Below are positions 44,152-53,201 of a stretch of DNA of 64,000 nt, in pieces (the first letter of the stretch is position 1; every line of letters starts with the position of its first letter). Under the pieces are notes generated by a model, which did no database searches, was not told the DNA's origin, and saw nothing but the letters and a program-made list of their open reading frames with translations. Where the stretch lies: the NCBI RefSeq assembly GCF_020510445.1, contig NZ_JAHBAG010000001.1, positions 5,211,672 to 5,275,671 on the forward strand, given 5' to 3'. The DNA is from Hydrogenophaga taeniospiralis (lineage in GTDB: Bacteria; Pseudomonadota; Gammaproteobacteria; Burkholderiales; Burkholderiaceae_C). The position numbers and the translations under genes are program-made.

Positions 44152-45246
44152 TCAGGGCGCGTGGTGCCCGTCCATCTCCTTCAAGCGCAGGCCGGACGCC
44201 TGATCAAACCAGTTGTTGTGGCGGCCGCTCACCGTCATGCCGGCGGTCTCGCCGAGCTGGATCTTGGTGTTGGCTGGCGCGCGAACCGTCATCAGACCCA
44301 CCGCGGTTTTCACCACCACGTAGGTGTCGGCCCCGGTGGGCTCCACCAGCACCACCTCGCCGCGCCAGGGCGCGTCGTCGCTCAGGTGGATGTGCTCGGG
44401 CCGCTGGCCCAGCGTCACCTGCTGCACGTCGGGACACGGCAGGTCCAGCGAGCCGCCTTCGAACACGAACTTGCCGTTGTCGCCCGAGCGCTCCACATGG
44501 CCCGGGATGAAGTTCATGGTGGGTGAGCCGATGAAGCCCGCCACGTAGGTGTTGGCCGGGCGGCGGTAGATCTCGTCGGGCGTGTCGATCTGCTGCAGGA
44601 TGCCGTCTTTCATCACCGCGATGCGGCTGCCCAGGGTCATGGCCTCGATCTGGTCGTGCGTCACGTACACGGTGGTGATGCCGCTCACGTGGTGCAGGCG
44701 CTTGATCTCGGCGCGCATCTCCACGCGCAGCTTGGCGTCCAGGTTGGACAGTGGCTCGTCAAACAAAAACAGCTGCGGGTCGCGCGCCAGGGCCCGGCCC
44801 ATGGCCACGCGCTGGCGCTGGCCGCCCGAAAGCTGGCTGGGCCGGCGGTCCAGCAGGTGCTCGATCTGCAGCAGCACGGCCACTTCCTGGATGCGCTTCT
44901 TGCGCACGTCCAGCGGCACCTTGCGCATCTCCAGCGCGAAGCCGATGTTGTCGGCCACCGTCATGGTGGGGTAGAGCGCGTAGCTCTGGAACACCATGGC
45001 GATGTCGCGCTGGGCCGGCGCCATGCCGATCACATTCTTGCCGGCGATCAGCAGCTCGCCTTCGGACGGCTCTTCCAGACCGGCAATGATGTTGAGCAGG
45101 GTGGACTTGCCGCAGCCCGAGGGGCCGACGAGGATGAGGAACTCGCCCGGTGCGACGTCGATATCGATGCGCTTGAGCACCTCGACCGCCTTGTCGCCCT
45201 TGCCGAAAACCTTGCGGATGCCCGCGATGTGCAATGAAGAAGCCAT
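44152..45246 (-). CDS. ugpC: CUT1 sugar ABC transporter ATP-binding protein (UgpC/MalK/GtsD type)
   Basis: This 364-residue ATPase has Walker A GPSGCGKST, signature LSGGQRQR, Walker B LFLFDEPLSNLDAKLR and THDQIEAMTLGSRIAVM, with a C-terminal TOBE/regulatory domain (GQRPEHIHLSDD). The motif set is that of the UgpC/MalK family. The substrate follows the permeases and binding protein, probably a monosaccharide such as glucose or mannose, given glucokinase upstream. It is the last gene of the operon, five bases after the preceding permease. Confidence 0.92.
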   Translation of the reverse strand: MASSLHIAGIRKVFGKGDKAVEVLKRIDIDVAPGEFLILVGPSGCGKSTLLNIIAGLEEPSEGELLIAGKNVIGMAPAQRDIAMVFQSYALYPTMTVADNIGFALEMRKVPLDVRKKRIQEVAVLLQIEHLLDRRPSQLSGGQRQRVAMGRALARDPQLFLFDEPLSNLDAKLRVEMRAEIKRLHHVSGITTVYVTHDQIEAMTLGSRIAVMKDGILQQIDTPDEIYRRPANTYVAGFIGSPTMNFIPGHVERSGDNGKFVFEGGSLDLPCPDVQQVTLGQRPEHIHLSDDAPWRGEVVLVEPTGADTYVVVKTAVGLMTVRAPANTKIQLGETAGMTVSGRHNNWFDQASGLRLKEMDGHHAP

Positions 45247-45251
45247 GGGTT

Positions 45252-46112
45252 TTATCCTTTCACAGCGCCGGCTGTGAGCCCTTTCAGAAAGTACTGTCCC
45301 GCGAGCACGTACACCAGCATGGTGGGCAGGCCGGCGATGATGGCGGCGGCCATGTCCACGTTGTAGCTTTTCACGCTGCTGGTGGTGTTGGCCATGTTGT
45401 TCAGGCCCACGGTGATGGGTTTGCTGTCGGCGCCGCTGAAGGCCACGCCAAACAGGAAGTCGTTCCAGATGTTGGTGAACTGCCAGATCAGCGTGACCAT
45501 CATGATCGGCGTGGACATGGGCACCACGATGCGCCAGAAGATGCGCCAGAAGCCCGCACCGTCGATGCGCGCGGCGTTCACCAGCTCGCGTGGAATGGCG
45601 GTGTAGTAGTTGCGGAAGAACAGCGTGGTGCCGGCCACACCGGCCAGGCAGTGCACCAGCACCAGTCCGCCGATGGAACTGGACAGGCCCAGGTACCCCA
45701 GCACCTGGCTCATGGGCAGCAGCACCACCTGGAACGGCATGAAGACGCCGAACAGCATGAAGCCGAACAGCACGTCGCTGCCCTTGAACTTCCACATGCT
45801 CAGCACGTAGCCGTTGATGGCGCCCCAGGCGGTGGAGATCAGCACCGCCGGCACGGCCATGGCGACCGAATTCCAGAAGTAGGGCTGCAGACCGCGGCAG
45901 TCCACCCCGGTGCAGGCGGTGGACCAGGCGAGCTGCCACGACTCGAAATTCAGGCCGGTGGGCAGGCTCAGCAGGTTGCCCGAGCGGATCTGGTCGGCGT
46001 CCTTGAAGGACGTGACGATCATCACGTAGAGCGGCGCCAGGAAGAACAGCGCGGCCACCAGCAGCACGCCATAGACGATGACGCGCCCGAAATTGAATGG
46101 TTTAGCGGTCAT
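45252..46112 (-). CDS. Carbohydrate ABC transporter permease (MalG/GtsC type)
   Basis: This 286-residue inner-membrane protein has six hydrophobic segments. Marks are YVMIVTSFKDADQIRSGNL at the N terminus and the EAA loop ELVNAARIDGAGFWRIFWRIVVPMSTPIMMVTLIWQFTNIWNDFLFG (read in parts). A Cys pair in the first periplasmic loop (TACTGVDCRG) might form a disulfide. It overlaps the preceding permease gene by 11 bases. It forms the channel with the MalF-type permease. Confidence 0.92.
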   Translation of the reverse strand: MTAKPFNFGRVIVYGVLLVAALFFLAPLYVMIVTSFKDADQIRSGNLLSLPTGLNFESWQLAWSTACTGVDCRGLQPYFWNSVAMAVPAVLISTAWGAINGYVLSMWKFKGSDVLFGFMLFGVFMPFQVVLLPMSQVLGYLGLSSSIGGLVLVHCLAGVAGTTLFFRNYYTAIPRELVNAARIDGAGFWRIFWRIVVPMSTPIMMVTLIWQFTNIWNDFLFGVAFSGADSKPITVGLNNMANTTSSVKSYNVDMAAAIIAGLPTMLVYVLAGQYFLKGLTAGAVKG

Positions 46113-46980
46113 GGGGTTTGGCCCTCAGTTCGCTGTACAAATATGGAACCACGATGGCCGCCACGGTGGCCAGCATCATGGTGGCGCTGGCCGCGCCCAG
46201 GCCGATCTGGCCGCGCGTGAAGCTCATCGTGTACATGAAGGTGGCCGGCACGTCGGTGGCGTAGCCGGGGCCGCCGCCGGTGAGCGCCATCACGAGGTCG
46301 AAGCTCTTGATGGACAGGTGCGAGAGCACCAGGATGGTGGAGAACACCACCGGCCGCATGATGGGCAGGATGATGCGCCAGTAGATCCGGGGCAGCGCGG
46401 CGCCGTCGATCTGGGCGGCCTTGATGATGCTGTCGTCGATGCCGCGCAAGCCGGCCAGGAACAGGGCCATGGCAAAACCGGCCGACTGCCAGATGCCCGC
46501 GATCACCACGCAGTAGATGGCGTAGTCGGACTGCACCAACCAGTCGAACGTGAAGCTGGTCCAGCCCAGGTCGTGCATGAGTTTTTCCAACCCGAGGCTG
46601 GGGTTCAGAATCCATTTCCAGGCCGTGCCGGTCACGATGAACGACAGCGCCATGGGGTACAGGAACACGGTGCGCAACACGCCTTCGGCGCGCACTTTCT
46701 GGTCCAGGAAGATGGCCAGCACCATGCCCAGGGCCATCGAGCCGCCCACGTAGAGCACGCTGAAGATGCCCAGGTTCATCAGCGCCACGTACCAGCGGTC
46801 CATGTCCCAGAGCTGGACGTATTGCTCCAGCCCGACGAAGTTGTCGTAGTTGGGCAGCATGCGCGATCCGGTCAGCGAGAGCACGCCGTTCCAGATCATG
46901 AAGCCGTAGATGAACGCGAAGCCGAGCACGAAGCCCGGCGCGATCACCAGCTTGGGCAGCAGGTTTTCAACAGTTTTCAT
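46102..46980 (-). CDS. Carbohydrate ABC transporter permease (MalF/GtsB type)
   Basis: This 292-residue permease has six hydrophobic segments, beginning KLVIAPGFVLGFAFIYGFMIWNGVLSL. The EAA loop is GIDDSIIKAAQIDGAALPRIYWRIILPIMRPVVFSTI (read in parts), followed by LTGGGPGYATDVPATFMY typical of CUT1 permeases. ATG 46980 is preferred over 47007 because the latter lies inside the upstream terminator hairpin. Confidence 0.92.
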   Translation of the reverse strand: MKTVENLLPKLVIAPGFVLGFAFIYGFMIWNGVLSLTGSRMLPNYDNFVGLEQYVQLWDMDRWYVALMNLGIFSVLYVGGSMALGMVLAIFLDQKVRAEGVLRTVFLYPMALSFIVTGTAWKWILNPSLGLEKLMHDLGWTSFTFDWLVQSDYAIYCVVIAGIWQSAGFAMALFLAGLRGIDDSIIKAAQIDGAALPRIYWRIILPIMRPVVFSTILVLSHLSIKSFDLVMALTGGGPGYATDVPATFMYTMSFTRGQIGLGAASATMMLATVAAIVVPYLYSELRAKPHDR

Positions 46981-46990
46981 GGGGGGTTCA

Positions 46991-47027
46991 TCCAAAAATA
47001 ACCCCATCCACCAGGGATGGGGTTATT
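46991..47027 (-). terminator. Intrinsic terminator between the binding-protein and permease genes
   Basis: On the minus strand the sequence reads AATAACCCCATC-loop-GATGGGGTTATT followed by TTTTTGG. The 12-bp stem and T-run make a good intrinsic terminator just after the binding-protein stop. Partial read-through would give much more binding protein than permease, the usual ratio in ABC importers. Confidence 0.85.
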
Positions 47028-47045
47028 GGTTCAGCCAGCGGATGC

Positions 47046-48299
47046 TTACTTGGTCGCGGCGGCTTTGGCGATGGTCTTCACGCCATCGGCCACCGAGATC
47101 TTGTCGTCGTTCCAGAACTGGCTCACGGCGTCCTTCATGGCGCCTTCGGCCGCCGGGCTGACGGCCATGCCGTGGGCGATGGACGGCACCAGGCCGCCAC
47201 CGGCGGCGGTGGCCACGAAGTCCTTGCTGGAGAGCTTGGCGCAGTCATCGAACTTGTCCATCTTCATGTTCAGACGAACCGGGATCGAGCCCTTGTTCAG
47301 GTTGAACACCTCCTGGAACTCCGGCCCCATGATGGCGGCGGCCAGGTCGCCCTGGGCCTTCTGCGCGCTGGCGTCCTTCAGCTTGAACATGGCGAAGGAG
47401 TCGACGTTGAAGGTGTAGGCGTTGGCGGTGCCGGGAGCGGCGGCGCAGATGTAGTCCTTGCCCGGCACCTTGCCAGCGGCGGTGAACTCGCCCTTGGCCC
47501 AGTCGCCCATGAACTGGAACGCGGCCTTTTCCTGGATCACCATGGCAGTGGCCAGGTTCCAGTCGCGGCCCGGGGCGGCGGCGTCGGTGTAGCCCTTGAT
47601 CTTGCGGAAGGTTTCGAGCGACTTGGCCATGGTCGGGCTGGTCAGCGCCTTCTGGTCGAGCTTGACCAGCGCGTCCTGGTAGAACTTGGCGCCACCGACG
47701 CCCAGCACCACCGATTCAAAGGTGGTGAAGTCCTGCCAGTTCTGACCACCGTGCGCCACGGCGATCAGGCCGGCCTTCTTGACCTTGTCGGCGGCGGCGA
47801 AGAACTCGTCCCAGGTCTTGGGCGCGCCGGCAACGCCGGCCTTCTTCAGCACGGCGGCGTTGGCCCACATCCAGTTCACGCGGTGCACGTTCACCGGCGC
47901 GGCCACGTAGTTGCCCTTGTACTTCATGACGTCGGCCACGACCTTGGGCAGCAGGCTGTCCCACTTCTCGGCCTGGGCCACCGAGTCCAGGTTGGCCAGC
48001 ACGCCTTCGTTGGCCCATTCCTGAATGCCGGGGCCCTTGATCTGGGCGGCGGCCGGCGGGTTGCCCGCCACCACGCGGCTCTTGAGCACGGTCATGGCCG
48101 CGTCGCCGCCGCCACCGGCCACGGCGAAGTCCTTCCAGGTGTGGCCCTTGCTCTGCATGATCTTCTTCAGCTCGCCCACCGACTTGGCCTCACCGCCCGA
48201 AGTCCACCAGTGCAGGACTTCCACTTCACCAGCGCTGGCGGCCGAGCCCAGCATGACCAAAGCAACGGCGGTGGCGAGTTTCGAGAGTTTCAACATCAT
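47046..48299 (-). CDS. Sugar ABC transporter periplasmic binding protein (GtsA/GltB-like)
   Basis: The 417-residue family-1 solute-binding protein has a Sec signal ending near ASA-GEVEVLHWW. The mature start VEVLHWWTSGGEAKSVGELKKIMQSKGHTWKDFAVAGGGGDAAMTVLKSRVVAGNPPAAAQIKG (read in parts) closely resembles Pseudomonas glucose/mannose-binding proteins. Two consecutive ATGs begin at 48299 and 48296. The glucokinase gene lies upstream on the same strand, supporting glucose uptake as the role. Confidence 0.92.
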   Translation of the reverse strand: MMLKLSKLATAVALVMLGSAASAGEVEVLHWWTSGGEAKSVGELKKIMQSKGHTWKDFAVAGGGGDAAMTVLKSRVVAGNPPAAAQIKGPGIQEWANEGVLANLDSVAQAEKWDSLLPKVVADVMKYKGNYVAAPVNVHRVNWMWANAAVLKKAGVAGAPKTWDEFFAAADKVKKAGLIAVAHGGQNWQDFTTFESVVLGVGGAKFYQDALVKLDQKALTSPTMAKSLETFRKIKGYTDAAAPGRDWNLATAMVIQEKAAFQFMGDWAKGEFTAAGKVPGKDYICAAAPGTANAYTFNVDSFAMFKLKDASAQKAQGDLAAAIMGPEFQEVFNLNKGSIPVRLNMKMDKFDDCAKLSSKDFVATAAGGGLVPSIAHGMAVSPAAEGAMKDAVSQFWNDDKISVADGVKTIAKAAATK

Positions 48300-48393
48300 G
48301 ACTCCATCAAAAAAAGGTCGCCGCGGCCACAGGGGACCGCAAGCGATATTCAATCCAGAGCGACACCATGCCGCCCCAGACATGTTAATTTTT

Positions 48394-48405
48394 CATTAAT
48401 TAATG
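48394..48405. promoter_or_regulatory. AT-rich palindrome upstream of the sugar transporter operon
   Basis: CATTAATTAATG is a perfect 12-bp palindrome in an AT-rich patch of the 148-base gap between glk and the binding-protein gene. It lies about 95 bases before the binding-protein start and may be an operator or UP-like element. A short ATCGGG/CCCGAT hairpin lies at about 48414-48432. Confidence 0.4.
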
Positions 48406-48447
48406 TATCTGCTCATCGGGGGAAACCCGATAAGGTGCGAAAAAAAA

Positions 48448-49434
48448 TCAGCCGAGCGCATCCAGCGCCCGCGCCGCGCCCATCAGCGCCGGCGACCGGG
48501 CGGACGTGATGACCCACACGGGGAGTTCGGCCAGGTAGCTCTTGAACCGGCCCTTGGTTTCAAACCGCTCGCGAAACGGCGAAGCGTCGAACCAGGTGCC
48601 CAGCCGCGGCACGATGCCGCCGCCCACGTAGACACCCCCGCGGGCGCCCAGCGTGAGGGCCAGGTTGCCCGCCACCGAACCCAGCATGGCGCAGAAGATG
48701 TTGAGCGCCTCCAGCGCCTGGGGCTGGCCGTTCTTCAGGGCGGCGTCGCTCACGTCGGCGGCCCCCACCACGCTGCCGATGTCCACCCCATCGGCCTCGC
48801 ACAGCAGCAGGTAGGTGTCGAGCAGACCCTGGCCGCTGGTGACCCGCTCGGCCGAGGCATGGCCGTAGCGGTGGATCAGGCCGTCCATCACCAGCCGCTC
48901 GCGCGCCGTGGTGGCCGGCAGGGTCACGTGGCCGCCCTCGCCTTCCAGCGGCACCCAGCCTGTGCGCCCCACGGGCAGCAGACCCGAAACCCCCAGGCCG
49001 GTGCCCGCGCCCACCAGCCCAATGGCCGCCCGCGGCTGGGCCTGGCCGCCGCCCACCTGGCGCAGCTCGGCCGCGGGCAGATCGGGCAGCGCCAATGCGA
49101 GCGCGGTGAAGTCGTTGAGCAGGCGCAGGGTGTGAAAGCCGAACTCGGCCTGCACCGCCGATTGGGAAAACGACCAATGGTGGTTGGTCATGCGGATGTG
49201 ATCGCCGGTGATCGGGTTGGCGATGGCGATCGCCGCCGCGTACGGCGTGCCGCGACCCAGGTCGTTCAGGTAGACGCGGATCGCGTCCTGCAGGCGGGCG
49301 TGTTCGGCGCAGGGCAACACGCGCACATCGGTGATGGGCTCGCCCGGCCCGGCCTGCCAGGCGAAACGGGCGTTGGTACCGCCCACGTCGGCGAGCAGTC
49401 GGGCGTGGTGAAGTCCGGTGGTCTGGTTTGGCAT
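48448..49434 (-). CDS. glk: Glucokinase
   Basis: This 328-residue enzyme phosphorylates glucose to glucose-6-phosphate. It belongs to the proteobacterial Glk family: ATP phosphate-binding LLADVGGTNARFAW, substrate segment LLNDFTALALALP with the conserved Asn-Asp, GAGTGLGVSGLLP, and EGEGGHVTLPAT with the glucose-contact Glu and His. The frame ends 148 bases before the transporter binding-protein gene. The product would also feed trehalose synthesis through OtsA. Confidence 0.94.
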   Translation of the reverse strand: MPNQTTGLHHARLLADVGGTNARFAWQAGPGEPITDVRVLPCAEHARLQDAIRVYLNDLGRGTPYAAAIAIANPITGDHIRMTNHHWSFSQSAVQAEFGFHTLRLLNDFTALALALPDLPAAELRQVGGGQAQPRAAIGLVGAGTGLGVSGLLPVGRTGWVPLEGEGGHVTLPATTARERLVMDGLIHRYGHASAERVTSGQGLLDTYLLLCEADGVDIGSVVGAADVSDAALKNGQPQALEALNIFCAMLGSVAGNLALTLGARGGVYVGGGIVPRLGTWFDASPFRERFETKGRFKSYLAELPVWVITSARSPALMGAARALDALG

Positions 49435-49578
49435 CTGATCTGACCCACAAAGTCTGTCCCGAACAGTACCCCATGACCGCCCGGCAAAGGAAGCGGATTA
49501 TGCCGGACATGTAACTCAGTTACATGGATGCCAGAACAGGAAGAACGGCCCGGCCCGCCGCCGCCGTCGCGCGAACAC

Positions 49579-50019
49579 TCAGATCCGCTGCGAACGCGCC
49601 CAGCGCACGATGTCGGCCGCGCCCATGGCGCCGGGCTGGCGCGCCACCTCGCGGCCGTTCATGAACAGCGCCAGCGTGGGGATGCTGCGGATGTTGAAGC
49701 GGGCGGCCAGGGCCTGCGCCTCTTCGGTGTTCACTTTCGCCAGCCGCATGCCGGGCTCCAGCTGCTGCGCGGCCTGCTCGAAGGCCGGAGCCATCGTGCG
49801 GCAGGGGCCACACCAGGGCGCCCAGAAGTCCACCAACACCGGCACCTGCGAGCGCGCGATGTGTTTTTCGAACGCCGCCTCGTCCAGCGCCACCGGATGG
49901 CCGGTGAACAGCGGCCGGTGGCATTTGCCGCAATCCGGCGCGGCCGAGAGATCGGCACTGGCGACGCGGTTGGTGGTGTGGCAATGGGGGCAGACGATGT
50001 GCAGGGAATCGGTGGACAT
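49579..50019 (-). CDS. trxC: Thioredoxin 2
   Basis: This 146-residue protein has the TrxC layout: an N-terminal zinc finger with CPHC at 10-13 and CGKC near 30-33, then a thioredoxin fold with the redox motif WAPWCGPCR and cis-Pro in SIPTLALF. TrxC reduces disulfides in the cytoplasm and is usually part of the oxidative-stress response. It is a single-gene unit between glk and a Ser/Thr kinase gene. Confidence 0.94.
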   Translation of the reverse strand: MSTDSLHIVCPHCHTTNRVASADLSAAPDCGKCHRPLFTGHPVALDEAAFEKHIARSQVPVLVDFWAPWCGPCRTMAPAFEQAAQQLEPGMRLAKVNTEEAQALAARFNIRSIPTLALFMNGREVARQPGAMGAADIVRWARSQRI

Positions 50020-50148
50020 GGATGGACCTCAGTGGCGATTGGCGCCAGATGCGGGTCTGATCCTTCGATTTCAAGACACTCTATGGGGTATCGGAATTCC
50101 TGCGGCCCACAGCCGCGGCCACCAACGCCGACGCGGCATCTGCACGCC

Positions 50149-51588
50149 TCAGCGGAACCGGGCACAGACCGCATGGCGGCGGTAACGGTCGGTTTTGCAT
50201 TGCTTCCAAAGACAGCGTTCGCGCTGGAAAAGGCCCAGATGGGTGCAAGGCTCGCTGGGCGGCGCCTGCGTGATCAGCGGCTTCTTCTCCAACAGGGACG
50301 GCAAGGGCTCTGCGGCGGCGGGAGGTGGCTCGACCCTGGTCACGGCTACCGCCTTCGGTGCCGACCCGGCGGACCCGTCGCTCGGTCCGACCGGAAGCCC
50401 GGGCAGCCAGACCACCCCGATCAACAGCGCCAGCAGCAAGCCGGCACGGCGTGAACGCCACCCAACGGGGATCCGTTCCCACAGCCACAGGGATCTGCCA
50501 CGCAGCGGCTGCGTGCGCTCGAACCCCGACGGCGCGTTGGCCGGGTCAGAGACCAAAGCCTGCGTGGTCTGCGTCAGATGGACATCGATCGGCACCGGGA
50601 AGGAACGGAGCGGCGAGCCGGTGGCCACCCTGCCGGCGAGCTCGGCCGGCTTCACCGCCGCCAGCAAATCCGCCAGACTGGACTGGCTGTCCGCAGCGAC
50701 CCAGTCGCGCAGTTCCGAGGGGTCACCGGGCAGGGGTCCGTCCGCGCCCTGCGTCGCATCGGCACCGGCAGCGGCCAATGCCTGGCGCAATTGGGACACC
50801 GTTGGGAAACGCAGCGACCGGTCTTTTTGCAAAGCCTGCTGCAAGACACGGTCCAGCCCGGCGGTCACCCCTGGCGACAGGTCCGCGGCGTTGGGCGTCG
50901 CCTGGTTCAGGATGTTCTGGGTGATCTCGACAAACTGCCGCCCGCCAAACGGTGGACGACCGGTCAACAGCTCAAACAGCAAGACGCCGCAGGCGAAGAC
51001 ATCACACCGCCCGTCCAGCGGCTCTCCCCTGAGCTGTTCGGGCGCCATGTAGCGGGGCGTGCCGATCAGTTGCCCTTCGACCACGGTGGCCTGTGTGCCA
51101 TCCAGGTCGAGCATCTTGGCGATGCCGAAGTCGGTGAGTTTCACGTTTCCCCGGTGGTCCACCAGGATGTTCTCCGGCTTGATGTCCCGGTGCAGCACGT
51201 GGTGCTCGTGCGCATGTTCCAGCGCCGCCAGGACGCCGTCGACCAGGTGCAACACCCCCGGGACCGAGAAGCGCACACCGTGGTTCAGGCACTGGCGCAG
51301 GTTCAGCCCGTGGACGCATTCCATCACCATGTAGGCGCCCTGGTCGCTTCGCCCCACGTCGTAGACGGCCACGATCCCGGGATGGCGCAAGCGGGCCGCC
51401 GAGCGCGACTCGACCACGAAGCGCCGTTCCTGCGCCAGCACGGCCTCGCTGGACATGCCTGAAGAGCGCAGGGTCTTGATGGCGACCACCCGCCCGAGGT
51501 CCGGGTCATAGGCCCGCACCACCACACCCATGGCACCTTCGCCCAGGAGGTCAAGAACGATGTACCGGCCAATCTGTTCGGACGACAT
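50149..51588 (-). CDS. Membrane-anchored serine/threonine protein kinase
   Basis: This 479-residue Hanks-type kinase has a glycine loop GEGAMGVV, catalytic Lys in AIKTL, catalytic loop HRDIKPEN, DFGIAK and the APE segment YMAPEQL (kinase domain about 7-270). A linker and one membrane segment follow (about 385-404, GLLLALLIGVVWLPGLPVG). The last 75 residues are probably periplasmic, Pro-rich and then Cys-rich, with five Cys in the final 35 residues. No phosphatase or FHA gene lies nearby. Substrates are unknown. Confidence 0.88.
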   Translation of the reverse strand: MSSEQIGRYIVLDLLGEGAMGVVVRAYDPDLGRVVAIKTLRSSGMSSEAVLAQERRFVVESRSAARLRHPGIVAVYDVGRSDQGAYMVMECVHGLNLRQCLNHGVRFSVPGVLHLVDGVLAALEHAHEHHVLHRDIKPENILVDHRGNVKLTDFGIAKMLDLDGTQATVVEGQLIGTPRYMAPEQLRGEPLDGRCDVFACGVLLFELLTGRPPFGGRQFVEITQNILNQATPNAADLSPGVTAGLDRVLQQALQKDRSLRFPTVSQLRQALAAAGADATQGADGPLPGDPSELRDWVAADSQSSLADLLAAVKPAELAGRVATGSPLRSFPVPIDVHLTQTTQALVSDPANAPSGFERTQPLRGRSLWLWERIPVGWRSRRAGLLLALLIGVVWLPGLPVGPSDGSAGSAPKAVAVTRVEPPPAAAEPLPSLLEKKPLITQAPPSEPCTHLGLFQRERCLWKQCKTDRYRRHAVCARFR

Positions 51589-51743
51589 AGGTGAAAGAAC
51601 GCCTCAAAGTGCTTGTTTGAATTACACCGCAACCCGGCCGGGCCCAAAGACGGAACCGGGTGCCTGGGGCCGGATCGAGCGCTCAATTGCCACAAAAATC
51701 ACGCGCCGCCGCCGGCCATGAAGGGGGGCCTGGTCTCAGCCGC

Positions 51744-51938
51744 TCAGAGGATCTGGCCGATCAGGCTGGCCACAAAGCTCAGCAGAATCGTGGTGGTCAG
51801 GGGGATGAACCACTCGCGCCCGAAAGCCTTGAACCGCAAATCGCCTGGGAGCTTGCCGAAACCCAGTTTCTGCAGCAACGGTGTGAACCAGCTGATCAGC
51901 AACAGGGCCAGGAAGATGACGATCATCCAGCGGATCAA
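51744..51938 (-). CDS. DUF2905 family small membrane protein
   Basis: The 64-residue protein has two hydrophobic segments (about 4-20 and 46-63) flanking the conserved GFGKLPGDLRFKAFGREWFIPL motif (read in parts). The start is TTG 51938, which gives the usual family length; ATG 51926 is four residues shorter. Function is unknown. It lies 155 bases downstream of the kinase gene start and precedes the partial family B repeat. Confidence 0.82.
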   Translation of the reverse strand: MIRWMIVIFLALLLISWFTPLLQKLGFGKLPGDLRFKAFGREWFIPLTTTILLSFVASLIGQIL

Positions 51939-51949
51939 GCGCCAACTCC

Positions 51950-52022
51950 TTCAGACGCGGAGGGGATGGCTCCGGGGGTGCCGCCCCCCTGGAGGGGGCC
52001 GTGCGAAGCGCGGCAGGGGTGT
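51950..52022 (-). repeat. Partial family B intergenic repeat, inverted
   Basis: On the minus strand it reads CACCCCTGCCGCGCTTCGCA, then GGCCCCCTCCAGGGGGGCGG. Only the head and the CCCC/GGGG hairpin are kept. The CCGGCAAAGCCGG block of full copies is missing. Confidence 0.6.
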
Positions 52023-52023
52023 T

Positions 52024-53175
52024 TCATAGCCTGTGTGTCCGGTCGCCAGCGGAAAAACCCACGGGCGACCAGCCCTCGGCGCTGGCCGCCGGCGCCAGCG
52101 CGATCACCTTGAACAGCTCGCCCATCTCGTGTTCGTTCACCAGCTTGCCGAGCATGGCGTTTTCGCGCGGGCCGGCGTCTTTCGCCACCTCCAACAACCC
52201 GGCGTTGATCAGGAAACGGCCCTGGCTGGTGTAGCCCAGCACGCTCATGCCGGCGTCCTGCGCGGCCAGCGCGATGCCGGTGAAGTTCACGTGCGCGGTG
52301 ATGTCTTTTTCGCCCACGTCGGCCAGCGGATCGTCGTCGCTCTGGTGCGCGCGGTGGCAGATCAGCGTGCCCATGTGGCGCTGCGGGTGGTAGTACTCGG
52401 CTTCGGGGAAACCGTAGTCGATGAAAAACGCCGCGCCGCGTTGCAGCCGGTCGGCCAGCGTGCGGATGAAGGCCTCGGCCTGCGGGTGGATTTCGGTCAG
52501 GTAGTCGTGCGGGCCTTCGATGTCCAGCGGCGGACGCAAGGGCGTGGAGCGCTCGGCCCAGACCAGCGCGCCGCCGTCGTCGAGCGCCACGCCGCGCTCG
52601 TGCCAGACTCCGCCGGCCTGCCCGCCCACGCGGTGCAGCAACTGCACCGGCATGGCGTCCAGAACCTCGTTGCCCAGCACCACGCCTTCGAAGGTGTCGG
52701 GCAGCGCATCGGCCCACCGCACCACGGCGCCGTGCGCGGCCAGGGTCTCGCGCTGGCGCTCACGCAGGCTGCCCGAGAGATCGACGATGGTGTAGCACCG
52801 CGGGGGCTGGCCCATGGCGGCGAGCGCGTCCAGCACCTGCAGCGCGAGCGCGCCGGTGCCGGCGCCGAACTCCCACAGCTCGTCGGTACCGGTGGCCACC
52901 AGCGCCTGCGCCACCTGACGCGCCAGCGTGTGGCCGAACAGCGGCGACAGCTCGGGCGCGGTCACGAAGTCGCTGCCCTGCCCCGCCACACCCGCCGGCA
53001 TCTGGCCAAACTTGGGGCTCTGGTTGGCGTAATAGCCCAGCCCCGGTTCGTACAGCGCCATGGCCATGAAGCGGTCAAACGGCAGCCAGCCGCCCGACGC
53101 GCGGATGGCCTCGCGCAGGCGCTCCCGCAGGGTGCTCGTTAAACTTGTCGGCTCGTTCACAGATTCGGTGTTCAC
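52024..53175 (-). CDS. SAM-dependent methyltransferase, MidA/NDUFAF7 family
   Basis: This 383-residue protein shares the family segments GWLPFDRFMAMALYEPGLGYYANQ, SDFVTAPELSPLFG, ELWEFGAGTGALALQVLDAL (SAM-binding glycine loop) and VVLGNEVLDAMPVQLL (read in parts). Mitochondrial MidA/NDUFAF7 methylates an arginine of complex I subunit NDUFS2; the bacterial role is not settled. Its GTG start lies only 26 bases from the divergent SDR gene. Confidence 0.9.
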   Translation of the reverse strand: MNTESVNEPTSLTSTLRERLREAIRASGGWLPFDRFMAMALYEPGLGYYANQSPKFGQMPAGVAGQGSDFVTAPELSPLFGHTLARQVAQALVATGTDELWEFGAGTGALALQVLDALAAMGQPPRCYTIVDLSGSLRERQRETLAAHGAVVRWADALPDTFEGVVLGNEVLDAMPVQLLHRVGGQAGGVWHERGVALDDGGALVWAERSTPLRPPLDIEGPHDYLTEIHPQAEAFIRTLADRLQRGAAFFIDYGFPEAEYYHPQRHMGTLICHRAHQSDDDPLADVGEKDITAHVNFTGIALAAQDAGMSVLGYTSQGRFLINAGLLEVAKDAGPRENAMLGKLVNEHEMGELFKVIALAPAASAEGWSPVGFSAGDRTHRL

Positions 53176-53201
53176 CCGCCCATTATCCGAGACGGTCCGA
53201 C

